A stretch of 64,000 bases of DNA, taken from positions 124,001 to 188,000 of the forward strand of contig NZ_QUMD01000002.1 of NCBI RefSeq assembly GCF_003481985.1, written 5' to 3'. Position 1 is the stretch's first letter. Each line of letters begins with the position of its first letter. Positions 26,523 through 34,983 of this stretch are shown one piece after another. The notes beneath the pieces were generated by a model, which did no database searches, was not told the DNA's origin, and saw only the letters and a list, made by a program, of their open reading frames with translations. The translations under genes were made by a program, and so were the position numbers. This stretch comes from Clostridium sp. OF09-36. Lineage in GTDB: Bacteria > Bacillota > Clostridia > Lachnospirales > Lachnospiraceae.

Positions 26523-26847
26523 TCGCATCCTCTCCTTTCAAACCGCCGAGAATAATGGAAATCAGTTCTATTACACTCAGCAGTTCATCATCCACACCTT
26601 TTCCTGCTTCAATCCTTTTCAGTTCCGCAAGGACTGTGGCAAATTCCGTTTTCAACGCCTTATACACTCTCGGATTGCCCTGTACCACCACATCCTGATT
26701 TAAGCAACGGCGGTAACAATACTCCTGTTTTGGCAATCCTGATAGAGCTACAGCTCTGTTAATGAGTTCGTTTTCTTCGGGCGATACTCGAAACCCTACT
26801 GTGATATTCCTCCAACGATTTTTGTTATCTCTGTTCTTAGCTGACAT
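26512..26847 (-). CDS. MobC-like mobilization/ribbon-helix-helix protein
   Basis: About 111 residues. The N-terminal part WRNITVGFRVSPEENELINR then AVALSGLPKQEY has the strand-helix-helix layout of MobC-like accessory proteins that bind oriT with the relaxase. The C-terminal half is helical. The ATG at 26847 is nine bases after GGAG; the frame overlaps both neighbours slightly. The family assignment is by motif only. Confidence 0.7.
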   Translation of the reverse strand: MSAKNRDNKNRWRNITVGFRVSPEENELINRAVALSGLPKQEYCYRRCLNQDVVVQGNPRVYKALKTEFATVLAELKRIEAGKGVDDELLSVIELISIILGGLKGEDANGE

Positions 26848-27928
26848 TTTCAAAATCTCCTTTCCCTAAATCATCTAATTTTTCTGCCATCTCAATCTGC
26901 TTTGACGGAAAGAGGTGTGCGTACTGATAAGTAATATCAATACTTTCGTGACCAACTCGGTCAGCAATCGCCACCGCAGAAAAGCCCATATCAATCAAGA
27001 GTGAAATGTGGCTGTGACGGAGATCGTGAATGCGGATACGCTTCACGCCTGCCGCCTTTGCCCCTCTGTCCATCTCGTGATGAAGATAGCTTTTCGTCAC
27101 CGTAAAGATACGGTCTTTCTTCTTCAATCCGTAAAGCATACCGAGATATTCTTTCATTTCCTCACACAGAAACTTCGGCATTTTAATCGTGCGGTTGCTC
27201 TTTTTCGTTTTCGGAGAAGTAATCACATCCTGCCCTTTCAAACGCTGATAGGATTTATTGATTGTGACTGTTTCCTTATCAAAGTTGAAATCTGCCGGAG
27301 TCAAAGCTAACAGCTCGCCCTCTCGGATACCGCACCAGTAAAGCATTTCAAACGCATAAAAGGAAACAGGCTTGTCCATCATCTCAAAAGAGAATTTCTT
27401 GTATTCTTCCTTTGTCCAGAACAGCATTTCCTTGTGTTCCTCACGTCCCATATTTCCCACCTTTGCCGCAGGATTGGAACGCAGTTCATAGTAGCGGACA
27501 GCGTGATTGAAAATGGCGGACAACTGATTGTGCAGCGTTTTCAGATACGTCTGTGAATAAGGCTTTTTCTTCTCATCACGATAGGCAAGCATTTCATTCT
27601 GCCAAGTAATAATCTCCTTTGTGGAAATCTCGCTGATTTTCAGTTTCCCGAAATACGGAAGTATCTTTGTGCGTATGATATGCTCTTTGGTAAGCCACGT
27701 GTTTTCCTTCAAACGGTTCTTCACATCATTGATATAAAGCTCCGTAAAGGCTTCAAAACTCATATCAAGGTCTGAAGAAGTCTGCAATTTGAACATTCTT
27801 TCCCATTCCTGTGCTTCTCGTTTGGTAGCAAAGCCACGCTTGCATTTCTGCTTGCGTTCCCCTTTCCAGTTCACATACCTTGCCATCACATACCAAGTAC
27901 CGTTATCTTCATTCTTAAATACCGGCAT
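26837..27928 (-). CDS. Tyrosine-type integrase
   Basis: A 363-residue site-specific recombinase. It has an N-terminal AP2-like DNA-binding part (NGTWYVMARYVNWKGERKQK), a SAM-like core-binding domain (about 60-165) and a catalytic domain with R (WCGIREGELLAL), H-x-x-R (HDLRHSHISLL), H (RVGHESIDIT) and the nucleophile in TYQYAHLF. Excisionase precedes it with no gap. The element's position fixes its target as the last codons of guaA. Confidence 0.95.
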   Translation of the reverse strand: MPVFKNEDNGTWYVMARYVNWKGERKQKCKRGFATKREAQEWERMFKLQTSSDLDMSFEAFTELYINDVKNRLKENTWLTKEHIIRTKILPYFGKLKISEISTKEIITWQNEMLAYRDEKKKPYSQTYLKTLHNQLSAIFNHAVRYYELRSNPAAKVGNMGREEHKEMLFWTKEEYKKFSFEMMDKPVSFYAFEMLYWCGIREGELLALTPADFNFDKETVTINKSYQRLKGQDVITSPKTKKSNRTIKMPKFLCEEMKEYLGMLYGLKKKDRIFTVTKSYLHHEMDRGAKAAGVKRIRIHDLRHSHISLLIDMGFSAVAIADRVGHESIDITYQYAHLFPSKQIEMAEKLDDLGKGDFENVS

Positions 27929-28117
27929 TTACATTTCCCCCTTTCCTGCTCCGTAGAGCCTTTCGTAAAAATACTGGCGATTTACACGCCCTGCAATCGT
28001 AATAAAGCCCTTTGCTTTCAATTCCTCATTTAATTGTCTGATGAGTTTATATGCATAAGGTTTTGATACGTTTAGTTCCTGAGCCACATCTTCGGCTCGG
28101 ATAAATCTGTTTTCCAT
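27929..28117 (-). CDS. Excisionase-like helix-turn-helix protein
   Basis: A 62-residue protein starting MENRFIRAEDVAQELNVSKP then YAYKLIRQLNEEL, a MerR/AlpA-like DNA-binding fold typical of element directionality factors. It ends one base before the integrase start, as xis-int pairs do. Confidence 0.85.
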   Translation of the reverse strand: MENRFIRAEDVAQELNVSKPYAYKLIRQLNEELKAKGFITIAGRVNRQYFYERLYGAGKGEM

Positions 28118-28404
28118 ATCCTTTTTCTTCCTTTCTTAAAATAATTTTTTGCTTGCCGCTTTCTCCGTGTTAAAGTTCCAACAGGCACTCCTGCTTGTCG
28201 GCAGGCGCTGTGCTGTCCCAATGCACCGCAGTACATCAGGCGCTCGCTCGTATAGGGGTTCCCGAAAAGTCGGAGACTTTTGGGGAAGAGGAGGAGCAGT
28301 GCAGCGAATGAGCTTTTGTGCTTGCACACAAGCGAACGATACGGAACTTGCTCCGACGAGGTCTTGGCGGTTTGGCTTTTCGGACGGTCATTCAGTTGTC
28401 GCAT

Positions 28405-28526
28405 TAAGCATATTTGTTTAATTCGTAATTTATTTTACTAAACATATTTGCTATTGTCAAGTGGTTGCAAAGAAAATATTAAACATTTTTGTTTCGGTTT
28501 TTCTTGACTTCCACTAAACATTTCTG
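28405..28526 (+). repeat. Four direct 12-bp repeats (TAAACATwTyTG)
   Basis: Copies start at 28405 (TAAGCATATTTG), 28439 (TAAACATATTTG), 28480 (TAAACATTTTTG) and 28515 (TAAACATTTCTG), spaced 34, 41 and 35 bases. The last lies between the -35 and -10 boxes of the XRE promoter. They are likely operators of the XRE protein, or iterons for the element's replication protein. Confidence 0.75.
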
Positions 28527-28533
28527 CTATACT
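28504..28533 (+). promoter_or_regulatory. Promoter of the element's XRE regulator
   Basis: TTGACT (28504-28509), 18-base spacer containing one 12-bp repeat, TATACT (28528-28533). AAGGAG follows before the ATG at 28566. Confidence 0.75.
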
Positions 28534-28565
28534 TATTTCACTAAATATAAAAGGAGCGTATCATT

Positions 28566-29096
28566 ATGGCTATCAGCGAAAGAATACATTTTTTCAGACT
28601 AATGCGTGGTATGACACAAAAGTATCTCGGTACAGCAATCGGTTTTCCAGAAAAGAGTGCTGATGTGCGTTTGGCACAGTACGAAACTGGTACACGCAAA
28701 CCGAAAGCAGACCTTACAAATGCATTGGCACAGGTGCTTGATGTTTCTCCACAGGCTCTTGATGTTCCTGACATAGACAGCTATATCGGTCTTATGCACA
28801 CTCTGTTTACCCTTGAAGATATTTACGGTCTTACTGTCAGTGAAGCAGACGGAGAGGTATGCTTAAAGGTCAACAAGGACAAAGGCAGAGAAGCATATGA
28901 ACTCCTCAAAATGCTGTATGCTTGGAAAGAACAGGCAGACAAGCTATCTTCCGAAGAAATCAACAGAGAAGAATACGATAACTGGCGTTACCATTATCCA
29001 GAGTTCGACACCACACAGCGTTGGGCAAAAGTTCCATCACAGGAATTAAGTGACGCTCTCGTGGAAGCATTCAAAGACCACTTGAAAGATAAATAA
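28566..29096 (+). CDS. XRE-family regulator of the mobile element
   Basis: A 176-residue protein with an N-terminal helix-turn-helix (ERIHFFRLMRGMTQKYLGTA, RLAQYETGTRKPKADLTNAL) and a helical C-terminal domain (YGLTVSEADGEVCLKV, YAWKEQADKLSSEE). This architecture is common beside integrases in Firmicute elements. It is divergent from xis-int, with repeats in the shared region. It probably controls its own promoter and excision; that is inference. Confidence 0.88.
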   Translation: MAISERIHFFRLMRGMTQKYLGTAIGFPEKSADVRLAQYETGTRKPKADLTNALAQVLDVSPQALDVPDIDSYIGLMHTLFTLEDIYGLTVSEADGEVCLKVNKDKGREAYELLKMLYAWKEQADKLSSEEINREEYDNWRYHYPEFDTTQRWAKVPSQELSDALVEAFKDHLKDK

Positions 29097-29148
29097 GCAC
29101 CTACAGGACCTGCCACTGGCAGCTCCCTACAGATGCTTTGGCAACGAC

Positions 29149-29191
29149 AAAAAAGCCCTTAACTATGGTTATTAACCACAGCTAAGGGCTT
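29149..29191 (-). terminator. Terminator at the right end of the element
   Basis: AAGCCCTTA (29153-29161) pairs with TAAGGGCTT (29183-29191), with a second internal stem TGGTTATTAACCA. On the minus strand it ends in six Ts. It faces guaA, 200 bases after its stop, and can replace the terminator that the insertion separated from guaA. Confidence 0.8.
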
Positions 29192-29310
29192 AGTTTATAA
29201 TATGGAATTTGTTCAGAGCCAAGCTCCGAACTTTAGTCTGCAAGCCACCTGTTAATTGTTCCGTTACCCATAAACCACTGGATAACAAGAATAATGGCAC
29301 TTGCTATGAC

Positions 29311-29328
29311 TGTTATCAATTTGTTATC
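29311..29328 (+). repeat. Right arm-type repeat
   Basis: TGTTATCAATTTGTTATC, one mismatch from the left-end copy at 20773-20790. A GATAAC lies at 29281. Confidence 0.6.
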
Positions 29329-29388
29329 AAAAGACTAATCGAAATCGCTGAAACCCGCATAAACACTGGCTTTTTTAAGCAACTCGAT

Positions 29389-30933
29389 TTATTCAAACTC
29401 AATTGTTGCCGGCGGTTTCCCAGTGCAATCATAGAGTACTCTATTCACATGCTTCACTTCATTTACGATTCTGCTGGCTACCTTTCCAAGTACCTCCCAC
29501 GGAATCTCTGCTGCTTCTGCGGTCATGAAGTCGATGGTATTTACCGCTCTTAATGCGATCGCATAGTCATAGGTTCTCTCGTCGCCCATAACACCGACGG
29601 AACGCATGTTGGTCAGTGCTGCGAAGTACTGTCCGATGCTGCGGTCGAGACCTGCGTTTGCGATTTCTTCGCGGTAGATGGCATCTGCCTCCTGTACCAT
29701 TTTTACCTTCTCAGCGGTTACTTCTCCGATGATACGGATGCCAAGTCCCGGCCCCGGGAATGGCTGACGGTATACCAGCTTCTCCGGGATACCGAGTTCC
29801 AGACCAGCTTTGCGGACCTCATCTTTGAACAGGTCACGCAGCGGCTCGATGATTTCTTTGAAATCAACGTAATCCGGGAGTCCTCCAACATTGTGGTGGG
29901 ACTTGATGACAGCGGACTCGCCGCCCAGACCACTCTCTACTACGTCCGGGTAGATGGTTCCCTGTACCAGGAAGTCTACTGCACCGATTTTCTTTGCTTC
30001 TTCCTCAAATACACGGATGAATTCTTCGCCGATGATCTTACGCTTACGCTCCGGCTCTTCTACGCCTTTCAGCTTTGCGTAGAAACGCTCCTGTGCATTG
30101 ACACGGATGAAGTTTAAGTTGTACGGGCCGTTCGGACCAAATACTTCCTCAACCTCGTCTCCCTCGTCCTTACGGAGCAGACCATGGTCTACAAATACGC
30201 AGGTCAGCTGGTCACCAACTGCCTTTGCCAGCATAACAGCTGCTACGGAGGAGTCTACACCGCCGGATAACGCACAGAGCACTTTACCGTTTCCGACTTT
30301 CTCACGTACTGCTTTGATGGTGTTTTCTACAAAAGCATCCATCTTCCAATCGCCTGCGCAGCCGCACACTTCGTACACGAAGTTGGAGAGCATCTTGGTT
30401 CCCTCTACGGTATGCAGTACTTCCGGATGAAACTGGATTGCATAGAGATTCTTCTCTGCACACTCTGCTGCTGCCACCGGGCAATCCGGGGTATGTGCAA
30501 TGATCTTAAAGCCAGGAGCTTCTTTCTCAATGTAGTCGTTGTGGCTCATCCAGCAGATGGTCTTCTCGGATACATTACCGAACAGCTTGCTGGACTTGTC
30601 CACGGTTACTTCGATTTTTCCATACTCACGGACAGGAGCCTTGCAGACATGACCGCCTAATACATGGCTCATTAACTGAGCGCCGTAGCACAATCCCAGT
30701 ACCGGAACGCCAAGTTCAAACAGCTCTTTGCTGCAGGTTGCTGCGCCCTCTTCATAGACACTGTTTGGGCCTCCGGTTAAGATGATACCCTTCGGATTCA
30801 TTTCTTTAATCTTTTCAATATCGGTCTTGTAAGAATAGATCTCACAATAAACATTGCACTCACGTACACGGCGGGCAACCAGCTGATTGTACTGACCGCC
30901 AAAGTCGATTACAATAATCTTCTCTCTGTTCAC
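29389..30933 (-). CDS. guaA: GMP synthase (glutamine-hydrolysing)
   Basis: Converts XMP to GMP with glutamine and ATP. The N-terminal class I amidotransferase has the nucleophile in GLCYGAQLM and the His/Glu pair in QFHPEV. The ATP-pyrophosphatase P-loop is ALSGGVDSSVAA, and the C-terminal dimerisation domain ends PPATIEFE. The GTG at 30933 is the start, with AGGAGG seven bases upstream; 514 residues is the normal length. The final codons overlap the attR core, so the element rebuilt the 3' end with a TAA stop. Confidence 0.97.
   Translation of the reverse strand: MNREKIIVIDFGGQYNQLVARRVRECNVYCEIYSYKTDIEKIKEMNPKGIILTGGPNSVYEEGAATCSKELFELGVPVLGLCYGAQLMSHVLGGHVCKAPVREYGKIEVTVDKSSKLFGNVSEKTICWMSHNDYIEKEAPGFKIIAHTPDCPVAAAECAEKNLYAIQFHPEVLHTVEGTKMLSNFVYEVCGCAGDWKMDAFVENTIKAVREKVGNGKVLCALSGGVDSSVAAVMLAKAVGDQLTCVFVDHGLLRKDEGDEVEEVFGPNGPYNLNFIRVNAQERFYAKLKGVEEPERKRKIIGEEFIRVFEEEAKKIGAVDFLVQGTIYPDVVESGLGGESAVIKSHHNVGGLPDYVDFKEIIEPLRDLFKDEVRKAGLELGIPEKLVYRQPFPGPGLGIRIIGEVTAEKVKMVQEADAIYREEIANAGLDRSIGQYFAALTNMRSVGVMGDERTYDYAIALRAVNTIDFMTAEAAEIPWEVLGKVASRIVNEVKHVNRVLYDCTGKPPATIEFE
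29390..29400 (+). repeat. attR core in the end of guaA
   Basis: TATTCAAACTC, the second copy of the attachment core, overlapping the last codons and stop of guaA. Confidence 0.8.
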
Positions 30934-31041
30934 GAGTATTCCTCCTAATTTTATTATGATGAAACAATAACGCATTGTTACTGGATACGCTTTTTGTAAG
31001 CAACAATGATAAGCTTGCCTCATCATGGTATATCTCACGTT

Positions 31042-31070
31042 ATTATACCTAAAATCATTGTACTATACAA
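31042..31070 (-). promoter_or_regulatory. guaA promoter
   Basis: Minus strand TTGTAT (31065-31070), 17-base spacer, TATAAT (31042-31047). A leader of about 105 bases follows, in which I see no riboswitch. Confidence 0.75.
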
Positions 31071-31137
31071 GTGGATTCCAAAAAATTATCCTTCCTTACG
31101 ATTTGCTTTCCAACCATTTAAGATTCTCTGGAACGCC

Positions 31138-31165
31138 TTGTTTTATTTCCAAAATATGGGATAAT
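31138..31165 (+). promoter_or_regulatory. Promoter of the DUF4349 lipoprotein
   Basis: TTGTTT (31138-31143), 16-base spacer, GATAAT (31160-31165). Confidence 0.6.
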
Positions 31166-31191
31166 GAAAGCAAAGAGAGGAGGACGTGATC

Positions 31192-32274
31192 ATGAAAAAA
31201 TATCCATTCAAAACAGGTGAGGCAAAACATAAACTTCTTACTGCTGCCCTTTTCCTTTCCCTGCTTTCCAGCAGTCTGACCGCCTGTGGTTCTGCATCGC
31301 GAAGTGCTTCTAATGCCTCATATCTTACAGAAACAGCCGCCGCATCCTACGACGTGGCAGCAAACAGCGGATTTTCCGGCGGAGCTGGCATGCCTGCAGC
31401 CTTTTCCAAATCTGAAGCCGCATCTTTCCGCTCCAATGATGCAGGTGATTCCGTGGAGGAAGCTGCGGTCGACGCAGGGGCATACGTGGCAGATTCAGAC
31501 ACTTTTTCAAATGGATCCGAAAGCACAGAGCTTCCGCAAAATGCAGCAGCAGCCCAGGATCCTACCGAACGCAAACTGATCCGCAACGTCAATCTGGATC
31601 TGGAAACACGCGAATTTGATACGCTCCTGCAGTCTGTATCCGATGCCGTTGCTTCTTTCGGCGGCTATATTGAGCAATCGGATGTTTCCGGCAACAGCTT
31701 AACCTGGTCCGGCAATCAGTCCCGTCGTTCTTCTAACATGACGATCCGGATTCCGGCAGACCAGCTCGATGCATTTCTTTCCGAAGTATCCACACAGGGA
31801 AATATCACCTATAAGAATGAAAATGTCCAGGATGTCACCCTGCAATACACCGACATAACAAGTCGGAAAAAGACACTTCAGGTGGAACAGGACCGTCTTT
31901 GGGCTCTTTTAGAAAAAGCAGACTCCGTAGATGCCGTGATCGCACTGGAATCCCGCCTGTCCGAGGTACGCTATCAGCTCGAATCCCTCGAATCCCAGCT
32001 GCGAACCCTCGACAACCAGGTTGTATACAGCACGGTTTACCTCTCCATCCTAGAAGTACAGGTACTCACCGCCACCGACCCGGACACCATCCCGGTCCGC
32101 ATCCAGAAAGGATTTGCACACAGCCTGAACCAGTTACAGACCGCATCCGTAGACCTGCTCGTATGGTTTGTATCCAATCTCCCAATCCTGATTGTACTGG
32201 CCGCTCTGATTCTGGTCATCCTGTGGATTATGCGGAAAATATGGAGGAAACGGAGCTGCGCAAAAACACGCTAA
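31192..32274 (+). CDS. DUF4349 membrane-anchored lipoprotein
   Basis: About 360 residues. A lipoprotein signal (LSSSLTACGS) is followed by a low-complexity Ala/Ser linker, then the DUF4349 domain from about residue 130 (RKLIRNVNLDLETREFDTLL, FGGYIEQSDVSGN, TIRIPADQLDAFL). A coiled-coil with ALESRLSEVRYQLESLESQL and a C-terminal membrane helix (LPILIVLAALILVILWIM) complete it. The ATG at 31192 has GAGGAGG eight bases upstream. The function of the family is unknown. Confidence 0.85.
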   Translation: MKKYPFKTGEAKHKLLTAALFLSLLSSSLTACGSASRSASNASYLTETAAASYDVAANSGFSGGAGMPAAFSKSEAASFRSNDAGDSVEEAAVDAGAYVADSDTFSNGSESTELPQNAAAAQDPTERKLIRNVNLDLETREFDTLLQSVSDAVASFGGYIEQSDVSGNSLTWSGNQSRRSSNMTIRIPADQLDAFLSEVSTQGNITYKNENVQDVTLQYTDITSRKKTLQVEQDRLWALLEKADSVDAVIALESRLSEVRYQLESLESQLRTLDNQVVYSTVYLSILEVQVLTATDPDTIPVRIQKGFAHSLNQLQTASVDLLVWFVSNLPILIVLAALILVILWIMRKIWRKRSCAKTR

Positions 32275-32370
32275 ATCCAACTAATAAAGCAAAAAACAAC
32301 AGCGAATCAGACATCACTACCAAAGAAGACTCATCCCCATCCAATAACAATATCACACAGTAACGAACGA

Positions 32371-32422
32371 GGGCCGAAAGGTTTCGTCCCCGCCATTCGG
32401 CGGGGACGGAACCTTCCGGCCC
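32371..32422. terminator. Long hairpin between convergent genes
   Basis: GGGCCGAAAGGTTTCGTCCC extended by CGCC pairs with GGCGGGGACGGAACCTTCCG extended by GCCC. The stem is about 23 bases with few mismatches (32371-32393 with 32399-32422). There is no long T-run, but the position between convergent genes fits a bidirectional terminator. Confidence 0.65.
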
Positions 32423-32446
32423 ATTTGTGTTTACTGTACGATATTG

Positions 32447-33559
32447 TTACTTGCGCACTTTCCTCACTTCTTCTGCCAGCTCCTTCGCACTTTCGATCAT
32501 CCGGTCGAACGCACCATATTCATAGAGATTCATCACAAAGATCCCAATCGGCACGGCGATGATCATGCCGGATATCCCATGAAGTTTAAATCCCAGATAC
32601 AGAAAAGCCAGCGTCCACAGCGGAGGAAGTCCCATGGAATCACCCACGATCTTTGGCTGAATCACCTGTCGGATCACCTGCGTCAGTACATAGAGAAGCG
32701 CAAGCCCTGCTGCCAGCGCATAATCCGCAGACAAAAGCTTAAACAGTGCCCACGGGATCAGAACCGTTCCGGTTCCAAAGAACGGCAAAAAATCAAGAAT
32801 CGCCACCAGCACACCGAGCAGGAATGCATACTTGATTCCCAGAATCAGAAACCCGGCGATCAGGATAGCACCTACGACAAACATAATACGGAACTGGGCA
32901 AGAAAATAGCCGCCAATCAGTTTTTTGACATCGTTTTTTAAATACCGGCCATAATCTTTCGCACTTTCCGGCAGATATTTTTTCCAGAATTCGATGATTT
33001 TATCCTGTTCTGCAATGAAGAAATAGGACGAAAGAATCGTCACCACAACATTGACCAGTGCATTCGGAATTCCCTTTGCTACATTTCCAGCCACTTCCAC
33101 CGTCGGCGATGCGATCTTTTGCACCAGCAGGCTGGCGGCATGACCGATGTTTCCAACCAGTTCCTGCCAGTTTGTCTGCACATCGGCCGGAAGTCTGGAA
33201 AACAGGCTGGAGAACCGGGCCGCAATTGCCTGCAGGTCTTCCGATAATGTATCATATAACAGCGGCAGGTCTTTTGCCAGTTCGACTGCCTGCATAACCA
33301 GCCGCGAGATCAGGAAATAGCCTAGTCCGATGATCAGTGCCAGTACCGCGATCACAATCAATGCAGAACTGTGTTTTCGCACAATTTTTACCTTACTCTC
33401 CAGAAAACGGACCAGCGGGTTTGCGATCATGGCAATGATCCAGCCGATCACAAATGGCATGAAAAATTTCAAGAGCTTTGGTCCCAGCAGGCAGACCAGT
33501 AAGATCTCCACTGCCGGAACCACAATATTTAAAATCAAACGGGCATAACGTCTGTCCAT
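32447..33559 (-). CDS. AI-2E/YtvI-family membrane transporter
   Basis: A 370-residue polytopic membrane protein of the AI-2E exporter (UPF0118) family. It shows PFVIGWIIAMIANPLVRFLE, the long soluble helix region (about 85-160), then GIKYAFLLGVLVAILDFLPF FGTG and VIQPKIVGDSMGLPP. Relatives export small molecules or act in sporulation (YtvI) or sodium efflux; the substrate here is not predictable. It is a single gene convergent with the DUF4349 lipoprotein. Confidence 0.85.
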   Translation of the reverse strand: MDRRYARLILNIVVPAVEILLVCLLGPKLLKFFMPFVIGWIIAMIANPLVRFLESKVKIVRKHSSALIVIAVLALIIGLGYFLISRLVMQAVELAKDLPLLYDTLSEDLQAIAARFSSLFSRLPADVQTNWQELVGNIGHAASLLVQKIASPTVEVAGNVAKGIPNALVNVVVTILSSYFFIAEQDKIIEFWKKYLPESAKDYGRYLKNDVKKLIGGYFLAQFRIMFVVGAILIAGFLILGIKYAFLLGVLVAILDFLPFFGTGTVLIPWALFKLLSADYALAAGLALLYVLTQVIRQVIQPKIVGDSMGLPPLWTLAFLYLGFKLHGISGMIIAVPIGIFVMNLYEYGAFDRMIESAKELAEEVRKVRK

Positions 33560-33790
33560 ACAATCACCTTCTTATCCTTATCTGCCTTACATCAGATTAC
33601 GTGGAACCAGTGGACTGTTTTCATACTTTTCCCCGATCATTCTCCTTTTATTCTTCCCAAAATTTATGATCGCCAAAATGCCCTTATGGTCCGTTTCCGC
33701 TTTTCTGGCAGCCATCCAAGCACAAGCGGCCCAATTTGCTTCATTTCCATTGATTTTCCAGCTTTTCCCAGCAGGAAACCGCAAAATAAC

Positions 33791-34848
33791 CTACTCTGCC
33801 AGATATTTCTCCAAAAATGCAAACAATGCTTCCATCTCTTCCCGCGTACCGATGCTGATGCGCAGATAGTTAGAAAGGCGCGGCTGATCAAAGTAACGCA
33901 CATAGATCTGCTGCTGTTTCAATTCCTCAAACAATTCTTTTGCAGGGACACGGCTGTGGGACGCAAAAATAAAATTGGACATGGAATCCGGGAAAGTAAA
34001 GCCAAGTTCCGTCAGACGGGTTTTGGACCATTCCCTAGTATCGATGATCTTCTGCACGGTTTCCTTGAAATAGGCATCATCTTTCACAGCTTCGGTTCCT
34101 AAAATCAGGGACGGCATGTTCATGGTGTAGGAATTATAGGAATATTTCACATCATTAAGCGCCTTGATGAGGCCCGGGTGGCCGATTGCAAAGCCGATAC
34201 GCATACCAGCCATGGAACGGGACTTACTAAAGGTCTGTACGACCAGCAGATTCTCGTATTTCTGGATCAGCTCCAGGCTGACTTTCCGCCAAAATCGATA
34301 TAAGCCTCATCCACGATCACCACCACATCCTGATTGTGACGGATGATATCCTCTACGTCTTCCAAAGATAAGAGAAGTCCGGTCGGTGCATTCGGGTTCG
34401 GGAAGATCACTCCGCCATTTTCACGGTAATAATCCTCCGGACGGATGCAAAAGCTTTCATCCAGAGCCGGTGTCTCATAAGGAACCTGGAACAGATCTGC
34501 CCATACCTTATAGAAGGAATAGCTCACATCCGGAAATAAAACCGGCTTTTGGGAATTAAAGAAGGTCAAAAAGCTCATGGCAATGACATCGTCTGAGCCA
34601 ACGCCTACAAATACCTGATCATCTCCCACACCGTAATACTCCGCCAGCACATGGACCAGCTCGGATGCCGTCGGGTCCGGATACTTGCGGAAACATTCAA
34701 TTTCCATATTTTTCAGCGCTTTTTCTACCCCTGGTGCTGGCGGATATGGATTTTCATTGGTATTTAACTTGATCAGCCGGTCCCCCTTCGGCTGCTCCCC
34801 CGGTACATAAGGAACTACTTTGCGGATATTACTCTCCCATGCTCTCAT
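33791..34848 (-). CDS. hisC: Histidinol-phosphate aminotransferase (frameshifted)
   Basis: PLP-dependent transaminase of histidine synthesis. The N-terminal part has KLNTNENPYPP, GVGSDDVIAM, FPNPNAPTG and VDEAYIDFGG. After a one-base loss near 34276 (GCCTGG for expected GCCCTGG) the frame continues ELIQKYENLLVVQTFSKSRS then MAGMRIGFAIG, with the PLP lysine in TFSKSRS, to LRISIGTREEMEAL. Joined length is about 352 residues, normal for HisC. AGGAGG lies eight bases before the ATG at 34848. Other his genes are absent, so it may serve aromatic amino acids as well. Confidence 0.88.
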
Positions 34849-34883
34849 CTTCGTGTCCTCCTGTCGTTTGTCTGTCCGAATAA

Positions 34884-34928
34884 CAGCTGCTGTGCCAGGC
34901 AAAGCTTTGCCATCCGGCACAGCAGCTG
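34884..34928. repeat. Nested palindrome upstream of hisC
   Basis: CAGCTGCTGTGCC (34884-34896) pairs with GGCACAGCAGCTG (34916-34928), and the interior contains the palindrome GGCAAAGCTTTGCC. It lies between the upstream aminotransferase stop and hisC. There is no T-run, so a terminator role is doubtful. Confidence 0.7.
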
Positions 34929-34983
34929 GTGTAATCTCAGATTCTTTTTTCCGTACATGTTCCGTGCAAGACTACCTCGGATT

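Larger units (their letters stand above)
28118..28565. other. Divergent control region between xis-int and the XRE gene
   Basis: About 450 bases with no convincing gene. The left 260 bases are relatively GC-rich and contain imperfect hairpins such as CCGAAAAGTCGGAGACTTTTGG (near 28263). The right 160 bases are A/T-rich and carry four copies of a 12-bp repeat listed separately. Confidence 0.5.
20662..29400. mobile_element. Integrative mobilizable element inserted in the 3' end of guaA
   Basis: An 8.7 kb segment bounded by the direct repeat TATTCAAACTC. The right copy is the end of the intact guaA; the left copy is followed by the displaced guaA terminator. It carries a tyrosine integrase and excisionase near the right end, a MobV relaxase, a MobC-like protein, a RepA-like ATPase, TnpV and an ABC-F/Lnu resistance operon. 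No conjugation (type IV secretion) genes are present, so it would be mobilized by another element. Left-end sequence 20673-20890 is noncoding and A/T-rich, with GTTATC/GATAAC repeats. Confidence 0.85.

Noticed and set aside
20662..29400. Element called a prophage or full conjugative element
   Set aside because: There are no capsid, portal, terminase, VirB4 or coupling-protein genes; only mobilization genes are present.
33560..33790. Small minus-strand ORF (about 65 codons) downstream of hisC
   Set aside because: No ribosome site at a sensible spacing, no recognised motif, and a plus-strand frame of equal length covers the same bases.
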